A DNA stretch of 64,000 nt from Nocardia pneumoniae NBRC 100136 (GCF_000308755.1 NZ_BAGF01000027.1:124001-188000), one strand, 5' to 3'; counted from the stretch's first letter, positions 19,197 to 27,583 are shown. The notes: a model not told the origin generated them from the sequence alone. Translations and numbers: made by a program.

Positions 19197-19504
19197 TTCG
19201 TGCCGGTACCGAGTGGGGATATCAGGTAGGCCACGATGAAGCCGGTCGGTTGCAGCTCACATCTATCGGCGAATCGCCGATGGTTCCTCCCCTGAAGTTC
19301 AGGTTCACCGACCAGGAACTCCGCGATTACTACTCGCGCCTCGCGGCGAAGGCTGGAACACCCAATGGCGAGAGCACGCCGTGGAAGACGTGGATGGTTT
19401 TGATGTCGACTCATCTCAGCGAGGCCGTCTACAAGGCGGGACTGCTGAACCAGCCCTGCGTCATCGTGATCGACAGGGCTGGATTCTGGGCCGAACCGGC
19501 GTAG
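19148..19504 (+). CDS. Small cytoplasmic protein, possible immunity partner
   Basis: A 118-residue protein with no signal or membrane segment, acidic at the front (EPSLDELTDSVIRAG) and mixed alpha/beta afterwards (LKFRFTDQELRDYYSRLAAK). The start, GTG at 19148 or more likely GTG at 19151 (AGGAG six bases upstream), lies inside the end of the secreted-protein gene, so the two are coupled. A small non-secreted protein directly after a small secreted nuclease-like protein is the usual arrangement of a toxin and its immunity gene. I do not recognise the family. Confidence 0.5.
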   Translation: MVERSEPSLDELTDSVIRAGTEWGYQVGHDEAGRLQLTSIGESPMVPPLKFRFTDQELRDYYSRLAAKAGTPNGESTPWKTWMVLMSTHLSEAVYKAGLLNQPCVIVIDRAGFWAEPA

Positions 19505-19515
19505 CAGGGAATCGC

Positions 19516-21219
19516 TCAGAGGCGGAACGCGTCGATCGGCAGGGGAACTGTCGGCATCGAGTCGTCTCCGTGGGCGACGGCGAGCAGGGCGGGGAAGGAA
19601 GCGAGCTTGCGCCTTGGTCGTCCCTGGACCGCGCCGAGGTCGCGCTCGGTGCGGTCGATCGCTCTCCACTCGTGCACACCGACGACAGCGGGCTGGCGCT
19701 GCCGGACCAGCGCGTCGAGGTCCTGCGGGGTGGCCGCCGGGGTGGGAAGCAAGCCCGCGGAATGGTCGGCGAGGAGTGTGGCGACGGTGTCCAGTGCGCA
19801 TTTCTTGTTGGCGCCGATGCCTCCGGACGGGCCCCGTTTGATCCAGCCCGCCGTGTAGACGCCGGGGATGGGTTCGCCGGTCCGGTCGTGCAGGACGCGG
19901 CCCTGGTGGTTGGGCAGCACACCGCGGTCGTGGTCGAAGGGCAGGCCGGGCAGTGCGGCGCCGCGGTAGCCCACCGCTCGGAGCACCAAGCCGGCCTCGA
20001 TGGTCTCTTCGATTCCGGTCGAGACAGCGCGCACATCGCCGCCCGGGCCGCGTTCGAGGCGATTGCGAGCCACACGAACCCCGGTGACTCGGTGATCGCC
20101 CATGATCTCCACTGGAGAACACAAGTAGCGCAGCATGATACGGCGTGACGCGCCGCGGCGGCGGGTCGCGAGTTCCGCGGCCGCCTGCGCTTTGGCCAGC
20201 CCGAGCGGGTCCGATCGAAGTTCGGCGAGCTGGTCGGGGTCCACCGTGACCTCGTCGGAGAACGCGAAGACGTCGGCGTCGTCGAGATCGGTCAGGGCGA
20301 GCAGTTCGGGAGTGGTGTACGCGGCCTGCGCGGGACCGCGTCGGCCGAGGACCACGACTTCCTCGATCGCGCTGGCGGCCAGGGCGGCCAGGGCGTGATC
20401 GGCCATGTCGGTGGCGGCGAGTTCGGCGGGGTCGGCGACCAGGAGGCGCGCGATGTCGAGGGCGACGTTGCCGTTGCCGACGACGACGGCACGGCGGCAG
20501 GAGAGGTCGAACGTGCGGTCGACGAAGTCCGGGTGTCCGTTGTACCAGTTCACGAACTCGGTCGCCGACGCGCTGCCCGGCAGGTCCTCGCCGGGAATCC
20601 CTAGGCGGCGGTCACCGGAAGCCCCGTGGGCGTAGACGACGGCGTGGTGTGCCGCGGCCAGTTCGTCGTGGGTGATGTGGGTGCCGACCTCGACGTTGAG
20701 CTGGAAGCGGAAGCGTCCGTTGGCGGCGGCACGCTCGAATACCTCGGTGACGGATTTGGTGGACGGGTGGTCGGGGGCCACCCCGCCGCGCACCAGGCCC
20801 CACGGCGTGGGCAGCCGGTCGAACATCGTGACCGTCGCGCCCGGGTGCTCGAGCAGCTCGAGTGCGGCATACGCGCCCGCGGGCCCGGAGCCGACCACCG
20901 CGACGTGAAGTTCCCCGACCTCGGCCCGCGTGGCAGGCGGCGGGGCGTCGGGGATGCCGGGCGGCAACGGGTTTCGCTGGTAGTAAGCCTCGGCCAGGTC
21001 GATGAACCGCGCCGCGGCGGGCGCGGTGTCGCGGGTGATCGCCCCGACCGGGCACTCGGAGACGCAGGCCCCGCAGTCGATGCAGCTGGCCGGGTCGATG
21101 TAGAGGGCTTCGGCGGAGGCGAAGCCGGGCTCATCGGGGGTGGGGTGGATGCAGCCGACCGGGCACACCGGCACGCAGGAGGCGTCGTTGCAGCACGACT
21201 GGGTGATCACGTGGGGCAT
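19516..21219 (-). CDS. fprB: Ferredoxin/ferredoxin-NADP reductase fusion, FprB type
   Basis: A 567-residue protein. Residues 1-70 are a bacterial ferredoxin with two cysteine clusters (CCNDASCVPVCPVGC and CIDCGACVSECPVGA). The rest is an adrenodoxin-reductase-like flavoprotein with an FAD motif (VVGSGPAGAYAALELL), PWGLVRGGVAPDHP, an NADP motif (VVGNGNVALDIARLL), and GWIKRGPSGGIGANKK near the end. It should pass electrons between NADPH and iron-sulphur carriers, for example for P450s or the adjacent oxidoreductase. Its start is 11 bp after the molybdopterin enzyme's stop, so both are in one operon. Confidence 0.85.
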   Translation of the reverse strand: MPHVITQSCCNDASCVPVCPVGCIHPTPDEPGFASAEALYIDPASCIDCGACVSECPVGAITRDTAPAAARFIDLAEAYYQRNPLPPGIPDAPPPATRAEVGELHVAVVGSGPAGAYAALELLEHPGATVTMFDRLPTPWGLVRGGVAPDHPSTKSVTEVFERAAANGRFRFQLNVEVGTHITHDELAAAHHAVVYAHGASGDRRLGIPGEDLPGSASATEFVNWYNGHPDFVDRTFDLSCRRAVVVGNGNVALDIARLLVADPAELAATDMADHALAALAASAIEEVVVLGRRGPAQAAYTTPELLALTDLDDADVFAFSDEVTVDPDQLAELRSDPLGLAKAQAAAELATRRRGASRRIMLRYLCSPVEIMGDHRVTGVRVARNRLERGPGGDVRAVSTGIEETIEAGLVLRAVGYRGAALPGLPFDHDRGVLPNHQGRVLHDRTGEPIPGVYTAGWIKRGPSGGIGANKKCALDTVATLLADHSAGLLPTPAATPQDLDALVRQRQPAVVGVHEWRAIDRTERDLGAVQGRPRRKLASFPALLAVAHGDDSMPTVPLPIDAFRL

Positions 21220-21230
21220 GGCGTTCCTTG

Positions 21231-23441
21231 CTAGCGGGTGTCGGGGAGCGGTTCCACGGTGACCGGGATTCCGTTGAGGGCGGCGTTTCCGCTGACGGTG
21301 TCCAGGTGCAGCGGGTCGGTGACATCGTTGGCGCTCGCGCCCGCGACGCGAGCGGCCACCGACAGGCGGCTTTCCGCCGCCGCGTGCCCATACCCGTGGG
21401 GCAGGCTGACCGTGCCCGCCATGATGTCGGTGGTCTGCCTGACCTCCACTCGCACGGCGCCGGTGCGCGACCGCAGCACGGCGGGCCCGTCGGCCAGTCC
21501 GAGGCGGGCCGCGTCAGAGGGGTGCATGAGCAGATGGTGGCGCTGCGGACCGGCGACGAGGCGGGCGTAGTTGTGCATCCAGGAGTTGTTGGAGCGCAGG
21601 TGCCGTCGGCCGATCAACAGCAGTGACCCCGAGTCACCGGGATCTGCTCGCAGATCCGAGCGCAGCGTGTCGAGGGCGTCGGCGATCTGCGGCGGCACGA
21701 GATGTAGTCGGCGGTCTGGTGTGCGCAGGCGATGCTCGACGCCTGGGCGCAGCGGGCCAAGGTCCAGCCCGGCCGGGTGGGCGAGCAGTCGGCGCACGCT
21801 CAGCCGGTAGCGGCCTGTGCGCAGGAGCAGGTCCACGAGCAGGCGCGGCGGTGTCCGCAGCCGAAGCTCGGTGGCCAGGGCGGGCTTGCTGAGGCGACGG
21901 CGCAATACCTGCATCCGGCCGCCGCCGAGATGGCGTTGGTAGGCGGAGCCGAGGTCGCGGAAGATCTCCCAGTCGTGCCGCGCGCCGCGCGGCTTGGGCA
22001 GCACGGCGGGTGAGTATTTCGCGGTATTGCGGACCGCGAAGGCCCGGAAGACCAAGTCGTAGTGGTCTCGTTCCAGCGCGCTGGTCGGCGGCAAGATGAC
22101 GTCGGCGTGGCGAGTGGTCTCGTTGAGGTAGAAGTCCACGGCCACCATGAAGTCGAGGCCGTCGAGCGCGGTGCCGAGTGCGGCTCCGGCAGGCGTGGAC
22201 AGCACCGGGTTTCCCGCGACCGTCAGCAGTGCGCGGATCTGCCCCTCGCCCGGCGTTGTGATCTCCTCGGCGAGGGCGGCGACCGGAAACTCCCCGGCGA
22301 AGGAAGGAAGCCCGCGCACACGGCTGCGGCGGCGGCCGAATTGGCCCGGGTTGAGCAGCCGCGTCATGTCGATGGCCGGGTCGGTGAACAGCGTCCCGCC
22401 CTCGCGGCCCAGGTTGCCGGTGATGATGTTGAGCACCTGGATGGCCCAGTGGCACACGGTGCCATGGCGCTGGGTCGAAACGCCGAACCGGCCGTAGCAG
22501 GCGGCAGGGCCCGCGTCGGCGAAGGAGAGGGCGAGGCGGGTGATCGTGTCGGCGGGCACGCCGCTGAAACGGCTGGCCGCCTCGGGAGTGAACTCGGCGA
22601 CCGCGTCTCGGAGCGCATCCACCTCCGCGACGTATTCGGGCAGCCGCGGTGCTCGATCGCGCAGGACGACGTGCACCATGGCCAACAGCACCGCGGCGTC
22701 CGTGCCGGGACGGATGAACACGTGCTCATCGGCGTCCGCGGCCGTCTCCGTGCGGCGCGGGTCGATGACGGTGACCCGCCCGCCGCGCTCGCGGATCTCC
22801 CGCAGGCGCCGCGCCATGTCCGGCGCGGTCATCAGGCTTCCGTTCGACGCACGCGGGTTGGCGCCGAACATGAGCAGGTGCCGTGTCCGGTCGAGATCCG
22901 GCTCCGGCAGCAGGAATTGGTGCCCGTACAGCAGTGCCGAAACGACCTGGTGCGGCAACTGATCGACCGAGGACGCCGAGAAGTGGTTGTGGGTTCGCAG
23001 CAGCGAGGTGAACGCGGACCCGTGGGTCATCGCGCCGAGGCTGTGGACCGAAGGGTTGCCCAGGTAGACCGCCACCGCATTCGCGCCGTGGCGCCGACGG
23101 GCCTCAGCGAGTCCGCGGGCTGCCGCATCGATCGCCTCGGGCCAGTCCACCTCCACCCATTCCCCATTGATCTTGCGCATCGGCCGCCGCAGCCGGTCGG
23201 GGTCGCTGTGCACGTCGGTCATCGCGACGGACTTGGGGCACACGTGGCCGAGGGACAGCGGGTCGTCGCGGTCGCCGCGAACACCGACGGGCTTCCCGCC
23301 CTCGATGGTGATCTCGATCCCGCAGATTGCCTCGCACAAGTTGCACGCGGCCTTCGCGATGGTGCCGTCCCCGGCGGTGGAACGGCGTTTCGCTCGCCCC
23401 GCCTTGACCAACGCGTCGACGGCTGCCCTGGTCGCGCTCAT
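21231..23441 (-). CDS. Molybdopterin oxidoreductase with [4Fe-4S] domain
   Basis: A 736-residue DMSO-reductase-family enzyme. The N-terminal cluster cysteines lie in CNLCEAICG and GHVCPK. The molybdopterin-binding region includes the segments YLGNPSVHSLGAM and LLMFGANPRASNGS. The C-terminal molydopterin dinucleotide-binding part contains RRHLRSNNSWMHN and SLPHGYGH. It resembles assimilatory nitrate reductase/formate-dehydrogenase-like enzymes of actinobacteria that act with an FprB-type reductase. Substrate is unknown. The ATG at 23441 has GGAGG ten bases upstream; a longer frame begins at 23471. It is divergent from a TetR regulator. Confidence 0.8.
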   Translation of the reverse strand: MSATRAAVDALVKAGRAKRRSTAGDGTIAKAACNLCEAICGIEITIEGGKPVGVRGDRDDPLSLGHVCPKSVAMTDVHSDPDRLRRPMRKINGEWVEVDWPEAIDAAARGLAEARRRHGANAVAVYLGNPSVHSLGAMTHGSAFTSLLRTHNHFSASSVDQLPHQVVSALLYGHQFLLPEPDLDRTRHLLMFGANPRASNGSLMTAPDMARRLREIRERGGRVTVIDPRRTETAADADEHVFIRPGTDAAVLLAMVHVVLRDRAPRLPEYVAEVDALRDAVAEFTPEAASRFSGVPADTITRLALSFADAGPAACYGRFGVSTQRHGTVCHWAIQVLNIITGNLGREGGTLFTDPAIDMTRLLNPGQFGRRRSRVRGLPSFAGEFPVAALAEEITTPGEGQIRALLTVAGNPVLSTPAGAALGTALDGLDFMVAVDFYLNETTRHADVILPPTSALERDHYDLVFRAFAVRNTAKYSPAVLPKPRGARHDWEIFRDLGSAYQRHLGGGRMQVLRRRLSKPALATELRLRTPPRLLVDLLLRTGRYRLSVRRLLAHPAGLDLGPLRPGVEHRLRTPDRRLHLVPPQIADALDTLRSDLRADPGDSGSLLLIGRRHLRSNNSWMHNYARLVAGPQRHHLLMHPSDAARLGLADGPAVLRSRTGAVRVEVRQTTDIMAGTVSLPHGYGHAAAESRLSVAARVAGASANDVTDPLHLDTVSGNAALNGIPVTVEPLPDTR

Positions 23442-23469
23442 GGTGTGGTCGCCTCCGCAAGAGATCGGC

Positions 23470-23492
23470 AAACATAACTTGACGTCATGTTT
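23470..23492. promoter_or_regulatory. Operator-like inverted repeat between divergent tetR and oxidoreductase
   Basis: AAACAT (23470-23475) and ATGTTT (23487-23492) form exact inverted arms with 11 bases between, and an 8-bp palindrome TGACGTCA lies at 23480-23487. Its place in the divergent intergenic region, just ahead of the regulator's coding region, is typical of a TetR autoregulatory site covering both promoters. Confidence 0.5.
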
Positions 23493-23510
23493 AGTTTCGA
23501 CGTGTCTACC

Positions 23511-24212
23511 ATGGACCGCGTGCCCGACGCCACCCCCCTCCGCCGCGAACCGGTTCAGCAGCGCAGCCGCGAGCGCGTCCAGCGGATCCTCGACGCGGCC
23601 TTGCGGATCGTGACGACCGAGGGCACCGACGCGGCGACGGTCCGTTCGGTCGCCGAACGCGCCGGTGTCCCGGCCGCCACGGTGTACCAGTTCTTCACCA
23701 ACCGCGACGCCATCTTCGAGCAGCTGCTCGCCCGCGAACTAGCGCGCCTCGACAGCGAACTGGAGGAGTCCCTCGCCACCGCCCGGCCACACCCGGACAT
23801 CGCCGCCGCCGTCGAGGCCTTCTTCGTCTTCCACGGCCGCCACTACATGTCCCACCCGGACTTCGTCGCGCTCTACTACGCGTCCCGGCACAACGAGGCT
23901 CTGCGCGACGACATCAGAGAACATCTCGCCAGGCTCACCGACGTGCTCCACCGCCACCTGCTTTCCACCGGCCTGCTGGCGCCCGGCACCAGCCGACGTG
24001 TCGTCGAGGTGGCGGTGGAGCTGGGCGACCACCTCTTCGAGATGGCTCACCGGCGCGGCGACGAGGGTGACGCGCTGACCGACGAGGGGCGGATCGCCAT
24101 CACGCGCTACCTGGAGGTCTATGCGGACGCACGGCGGCATGACGAGCCGATCGTGCTCGATGAGGAGGTCGAGGCTTCGGCCGCTCCCCAGAGCGCGCAG
24201 GCGTCGCCGTAG
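23511..24212 (+). CDS. TetR/AcrR-family regulator
   Basis: A 233-residue TetR protein with the DNA-binding domain at about 15-65 (RILDAALRIVTTEGTDAATVRSVAERAGVPAATVYQFF). The ATG at 23511 is chosen because the upstream ATG at 23487 falls inside the operator-like palindrome; neither has a clear ribosome site. The C-terminal half is a standard helical ligand-binding domain. It is divergent from the molybdopterin oxidoreductase/fprB operon and probably represses it. Confidence 0.8.
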   Translation: MDRVPDATPLRREPVQQRSRERVQRILDAALRIVTTEGTDAATVRSVAERAGVPAATVYQFFTNRDAIFEQLLARELARLDSELEESLATARPHPDIAAAVEAFFVFHGRHYMSHPDFVALYYASRHNEALRDDIREHLARLTDVLHRHLLSTGLLAPGTSRRVVEVAVELGDHLFEMAHRRGDEGDALTDEGRIAITRYLEVYADARRHDEPIVLDEEVEASAAPQSAQASP

Positions 24213-24354
24213 CGGCTGCTGGCATCAACGCAAGCGCGCTGCGCGTGGAGAGATTCGGTGCTGCCGCGCCGATCGTCCGGAATTCGTCCCGGTGAAAATA
24301 AGGCTCGCGCTGCGTTAGCACATTGTGAGCGCCCCGCTATCGGGGCTGGTCGGT

Positions 24355-24666
24355 TCAGCCGATCGACGCCCTGAAGTCCGCGCCCTGCTGGAATGCTTGC
24401 GCGGACTCGGCGATCTCGACGACGGGGTAGACCTCGTATTCCGCGAAGAAGCCGAATTTGCTCGGACCGTCGGCCAGGTCTATCGGATTGTCGGTCTCGA
24501 CCACCGCGAATCCGCCCCTGCCGTCGAGGCGGCCCACGAATTGGTGGTACGTCGTGGTGGGGGACGGCTTCCAATTCGCGAACACGTCCAACGCGCGCCG
24601 CATGCCGGCTTCATTCTCGGCGGGAGAGCCGTTCCACCGGTACGTCCAGGAAACCACATACTTCAT
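24355..24666 (-). CDS. DUF3303-like small protein
   Basis: A 103-residue protein opening MKYVVSWTYR, with RALDVFANWKPSP and GRGGFAVVETDNP in the middle and a helical end. This matches the ferredoxin-like DUF3303 family (stress-response alpha/beta-barrel type dimers); no function is assigned. AGGAG lies six bases before the ATG. It has no operon partner. Confidence 0.7.
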   Translation of the reverse strand: MKYVVSWTYRWNGSPAENEAGMRRALDVFANWKPSPTTTYHQFVGRLDGRGGFAVVETDNPIDLADGPSKFGFFAEYEVYPVVEIAESAQAFQQGADFRASIG

Positions 24667-24764
24667 CTCATACTCCTAGGGATGCGCCGAAGTTGCTGGT
24701 CTAGTGCGGGTACGCACAGCGGAGCAAGACATACCCGCACGTTTTCGCCGCGCTGTCGAGCGGG

Positions 24765-24998
24765 TCACGCGGCACAGATCATCGAAGCGGGGATAGGAAT
24801 CCAGGGGTTCGCGCAGACGCCGACCCACAGCGGGGCATACATGCTCAACATGACGGACTCGACTGGTGTCGATGTCGGCACCGGGTTGTTCGTTGCATGG
24901 ACAGACCCGGAAGACGCGATAGCCACACCTGAGCCGATAACGATCATCGGTCCAACTAGCACCGTTGCCGCCGCCGCCCGAATTGTGTTCTTTTTCAT
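24765..24998 (-). CDS. Small secreted protein, unknown
   Basis: A 77-residue protein with a clear Sec signal peptide (lysine-rich start, hydrophobic core ending in GVAIASSG, about residues 1-30). The mature part of some 47 residues contains two cysteines (VCANPW and ICAA). The ATG at 24998 follows GAGGAAAA. Short secreted proteins of this kind are common in Nocardia; the role is unknown. Confidence 0.6.
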   Translation of the reverse strand: MKKNTIRAAAATVLVGPMIVIGSGVAIASSGSVHATNNPVPTSTPVESVMLSMYAPLWVGVCANPWIPIPASMICAA

Positions 24999-25452
24999 GG
25001 TGTTTTCCTCAGACACTGCTTCCGGACGCCTTCGGCCGTCGCAGGCTTCCAATAGGTGCACACCATCAACTCTGCGCGGCGAACTCGCGGGAGAACATCA
25101 ACCCCCGGGTCGGAATCTCTCGGACCCGGCCCGAGCGCACGTGCCGGGCCGTCGGCGAAAACAACGCACAGCAGGAGTGGCAGAGGGGATCGAACCCCCG
25201 ACCGCATGTGATCGGAGGACTTCGGGGAAGTCGCTACCAGCGCACCGCCGAGTCCGCGGCGCGCCGTAACGGAGCACCTGCCTACGCGCCCGCGTATAAG
25301 GCGACATGCTCTGGGGGCGTGGCGACGTGTCGAAATTCCTCGCCGCAGTACCTGTACGGGGTTCCGACGCTGCGCGACGATAGGGTTGCTGGTTTTCGAC
25401 ATTCTCGCCGTCGATGGCCTCAGGTAATGGGTGACCGTTTTGTAGAGAGGGT
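24999..25452. other. Intergenic region containing a tRNA 3'-end relic
   Basis: No protein-coding gene is convincing here. The only recognisable element is the tRNA-Val-like segment at 25180-25205, described separately. The rest up to the dehydrogenase at 25453 holds its promoter and an AGAGAGGG ribosome site. Confidence 0.5.
25180..25205 (-). repeat. Direct repeat of the tRNA-Val 3' end (att-like, copy 1)
   Basis: The 26 bases here are identical, and in the same orientation, to 26959-26984, the T-arm and acceptor end of the intact tRNA-Val gene. The bases upstream on the minus strand do not fold into a proper tRNA body (there is only a GACTT/AAGTC hairpin), so this is a tRNA fragment rather than a gene. 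It is the pattern left when an element integrates at a tRNA 3' end. Confidence 0.55.
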
Positions 25453-26535
25453 ATGACCATGAAAATGCGCGCAGCCCGAATGTACGGGTATAAAGAGCCC
25501 TTGCGGCTCGAGGAGATTCCGGTTCCAGATTTCGGGCCGGAGGAGGTACTGGTGAAGGTTGGCGGCGCAGGAATGTGCCGCACCGACTTCCAACTGATCG
25601 ACGGCTACTTTTCAGCCTCGCTGTCCGCGGACTTCCCGATCACTCCCGGACATGAGATTGCCGGGTGGGTCGACGGAGTCGGCGCCGAGGTGCCCACGTC
25701 GGCCGGCTTCGCCGAAGGCGATCAGATCGTCGTCGAGAGCAGCTGGGGCGACGGGGTGTGCCGTCAGTGCCACAACGGAGACGAACAGTTGTGCAGTCGT
25801 GGTCAGTGGGCGGGTTTCGGGCCGCACGGTGGGTACCAAGAGTACCTGCCCGTGCACTACCGGCATTTGATTCGGGTCTTGGCAGACGGTGGCCTGTCTC
25901 CGGAGAATCTGGCGCCGTTGACCGATGCCGGGCTGACGCCGTACCGCGGACTCAAGAAGCTCAGGGCCGCGGGTGTACTCGGACCCGCTCGCACGGTGGC
26001 GGTGATGGGTGTAGGTGGCCTGGGCACCTATGCGACGCAGTACGCGAAGCTGCTCGGCGGCGGAGCGACAGTGGTGGCATTCGCCCGCAGTGACAAAAAA
26101 CTCGAGGTCGCCAAGGACAACGGTGCCGACCACACGATCAACACCCGAGGGAAAACCGCCGAGGAGGTGCGGGCCGTGCTGGACAGCCTGACCGGGCGGC
26201 CGGAAGTCGATGCCGTCATCGAATGTGCGGGAGCCGAAGAGTCCATCCGGCTGGCGTTCGCCCTGCTCGCCATCCAGGGCGCTGTCGCATCGGTCGGCCT
26301 TATCGGCAATCGCATCAACATGCCCCTGTTCCCCTTCGTCGCCAGGGATTTCAGCTATTTCGGATCGTTCTGGGGTAATTACAACGACCTCACCGAGGTG
26401 CTCGCCCTCGCTGAAGCCGGCCAGATCAAGCACACCGTGACTCCGGTTCGCTTCGACGACATAAACGAGACAATCGACGCCTTGGGCCGCGGCGACATCA
26501 TCGGACGTGCCGTGATCGTCTACGACCGAGGCTGA
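25453..26535 (+). CDS. Zinc-dependent medium-chain alcohol dehydrogenase
   Basis: A 360-residue dehydrogenase. Catalytic-zinc residues are in GAGMCRTDFQ and TPGHEIAGW. The structural-zinc loop reads GVCRQCHNGDEQLC, which keeps three of the usual four cysteines. The nucleotide-binding motif is GVGGLGTYATQYAKLLG. Its substrate is unknown. It differs clearly from the NDMA-type enzyme at 10741. The gene lies alone between the two copies of the tRNA-Val 3'-end repeat, so it may be horizontally acquired. Confidence 0.8.
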   Translation: MTMKMRAARMYGYKEPLRLEEIPVPDFGPEEVLVKVGGAGMCRTDFQLIDGYFSASLSADFPITPGHEIAGWVDGVGAEVPTSAGFAEGDQIVVESSWGDGVCRQCHNGDEQLCSRGQWAGFGPHGGYQEYLPVHYRHLIRVLADGGLSPENLAPLTDAGLTPYRGLKKLRAAGVLGPARTVAVMGVGGLGTYATQYAKLLGGGATVVAFARSDKKLEVAKDNGADHTINTRGKTAEEVRAVLDSLTGRPEVDAVIECAGAEESIRLAFALLAIQGAVASVGLIGNRINMPLFPFVARDFSYFGSFWGNYNDLTEVLALAEAGQIKHTVTPVRFDDINETIDALGRGDIIGRAVIVYDRG

Positions 26536-26747
26536 AGCATGGTTGAACGTCAGGATCGACGGATCCCGCCGAGCTCCCGGGTGCTTGTTCCAGTATCGGG
26601 AAGGCTCCGGGATCGCCTCACCCACGTCGGCACTGGAATGGGGGTCTGGAATGCCACCGTTCATCACTGGCGAACTGGGGCGGGTCCGGGGGCGCGAAGC
26701 CTGCCGGGCGGGTTGTGGAGCCTTGGGAGCGCGGGGGTGCAGCCGAG

Positions 26748-26930
26748 TCAGAGTAGGACGACGCGGATGGGCGCCTTTGTTTGTTCGGCCGCTTTTGCAA
26801 GTCGTGCATCGAAGGTGACGAGTGGGGCATCCTGCATGGCGGCGACCGCGAGGTAGGCCGCGTCGTAGACCGAGACGTTATGACGCATTGCCCAAACGGC
26901 ATGCAGCAGGCTCATGCTCGCTATGAGCAT
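26748..26930 (-). pseudogene. 3' remnant of a VapC-type PIN-domain toxin
   Basis: The 60-residue frame contains RHNVSVYDAAYLAVAAMQDAPLVTFDARLAKAAE, the C-terminal half of a VapC PIN nuclease including its conserved YDAAY segment and a late acidic residue (TFDARL). The N-terminal half with the first catalytic aspartate is missing, and no VapB antitoxin is present. The frame's first residues fall in the tRNA-Val terminator hairpin, so the truncation point lies next to the tRNA gene. It should be inactive. Confidence 0.7.
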
Positions 26931-26936
26931 GAGCCT
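26908..26936 (-). terminator. Terminator hairpin of tRNA-Val
   Basis: AGGCTCATGCTC and its exact complement GAGCATGAGCCT form a perfect 12-bp stem with a 5-base loop, 17 bases beyond the tRNA 3' end on the minus strand. There is no T-tract, as is common in actinobacteria. Confidence 0.65.
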
Positions 26937-26953
26937 TCTGCGACTGGAGCCGG

Positions 26954-27025
26954 TGGGCGCAGAGGGGATCGAACCCCCGACCGCTGGTGTGTAAAACCAG
27001 TGCTCTACCGCTGAGCTATACGCCC
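26954..27025 (-). tRNA. tRNA-Val (anticodon TAC)
   Basis: A 72-base cloverleaf on the minus strand. The acceptor GGGCGTA pairs with TGCGCCC, the D-arm is AGCTCAGCGGTAGAGC, the anticodon stem CTGGT/ACCAG encloses the loop TTTACAC with anticodon TAC, and the T-arm is CGGGGGTTCGATCCCC. The genome supplies A then CC but not the full CCA. Its last 26-odd bases are repeated at 25180-25205. Confidence 0.95.
26959..26984 (-). repeat. Direct repeat of tRNA-Val 3' end (copy 2, within tRNA)
   Basis: This is the T-arm/acceptor part of the intact tRNA-Val gene, identical to 25180-25205. The two copies bracket about 1.75 kb containing the zinc dehydrogenase and the VapC remnant. Confidence 0.55.
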
Positions 27026-27042
27026 TTGCCGTGACCGGCGGC

Positions 27043-27507
27043 TTATGAATCTAGCGCGGCGAGCGCTTTCTCCCAAGCCGCCTGGTCACGGGGCTCTCCG
27101 GGGCCGTTCATCTCGGCGAAGCGGATGTAGCCTTCGCGGTCGACGACGAACGTGCCTCGGTTGGGGTAGCCGGCTTTCTCGTTGAAGACGCCGTAGGCCT
27201 GGGCCACGGCGCCGTGCGGCCAGAAGTCCGACAGCAGCGGGAAGGTGTAGCCCTGTTCGGCTGCCCAGATCTTGTGGGTGGGCGGCGGGCCGACCGAGAT
27301 CGCCAGGATCTCCGCGTTGTCGTTCTGGAACTTGGGCAGCTCGTCGCGGACCTTGCACAGCTCGCCCTGGCAGATCCCGGTGAACGCGAGCGGGTAGAAG
27401 ACGATCAGCACGTTCTTCTTCCCGCGGTAGTCCGACAGGCTGACTTCCTGGTTGTTCTGGTCTTTCAGCGTGAAATCCGGCGCGACAGTGCCAACCTCTA
27501 ACGGCAT
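27043..27507 (-). CDS. ahpE: Peroxiredoxin AhpE
   Basis: A 154-residue 1-Cys-type peroxiredoxin with the active-site segment YPLAFTGICQGELC. Cys46 is the peroxidatic cysteine, and Cys51 follows. The sequence throughout (PDFTLKDQNNQEVSLSDYRG, ISVGPPPTHKIWAAEQGYTFPLLSDFWPHG) is typical of the actinobacterial AhpE group, cytosolic enzymes that reduce peroxides and peroxynitrite with mycothiol/mycoredoxin help. In M. tuberculosis, ahpE also sits close to the aceE/FAS-II region, with DUF3052 and lipoprotein genes between. Confidence 0.9.
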   Translation of the reverse strand: MPLEVGTVAPDFTLKDQNNQEVSLSDYRGKKNVLIVFYPLAFTGICQGELCKVRDELPKFQNDNAEILAISVGPPPTHKIWAAEQGYTFPLLSDFWPHGAVAQAYGVFNEKAGYPNRGTFVVDREGYIRFAEMNGPGEPRDQAAWEKALAALDS

Positions 27508-27531
27508 AGCGAATCCTCCATCGTGTCGGGT

Positions 27532-27568
27532 TCCACCGGGCGGGCGTGCGACACCGCCCTGGTGGAAA
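27532..27568 (-). terminator. Hairpin downstream of the DUF3052 gene
   Basis: TTCCACC (27532-27538) pairs with GGTGGAA (27562-27568), extended by an inner GGCGG/CCGCC stem. It lies between the DUF3052 stop and the ahpE start on the minus strand. Confidence 0.5.
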
Positions 27569-27583
27569 CCATAGCGTGGCGGG

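Noticed and set aside
25175..25265. A second tRNA gene on the minus strand
   Set aside because: Only the T-arm and acceptor end are tRNA-like; the anticodon arm has a five-base loop and no proper D-arm, so it is a fragment.
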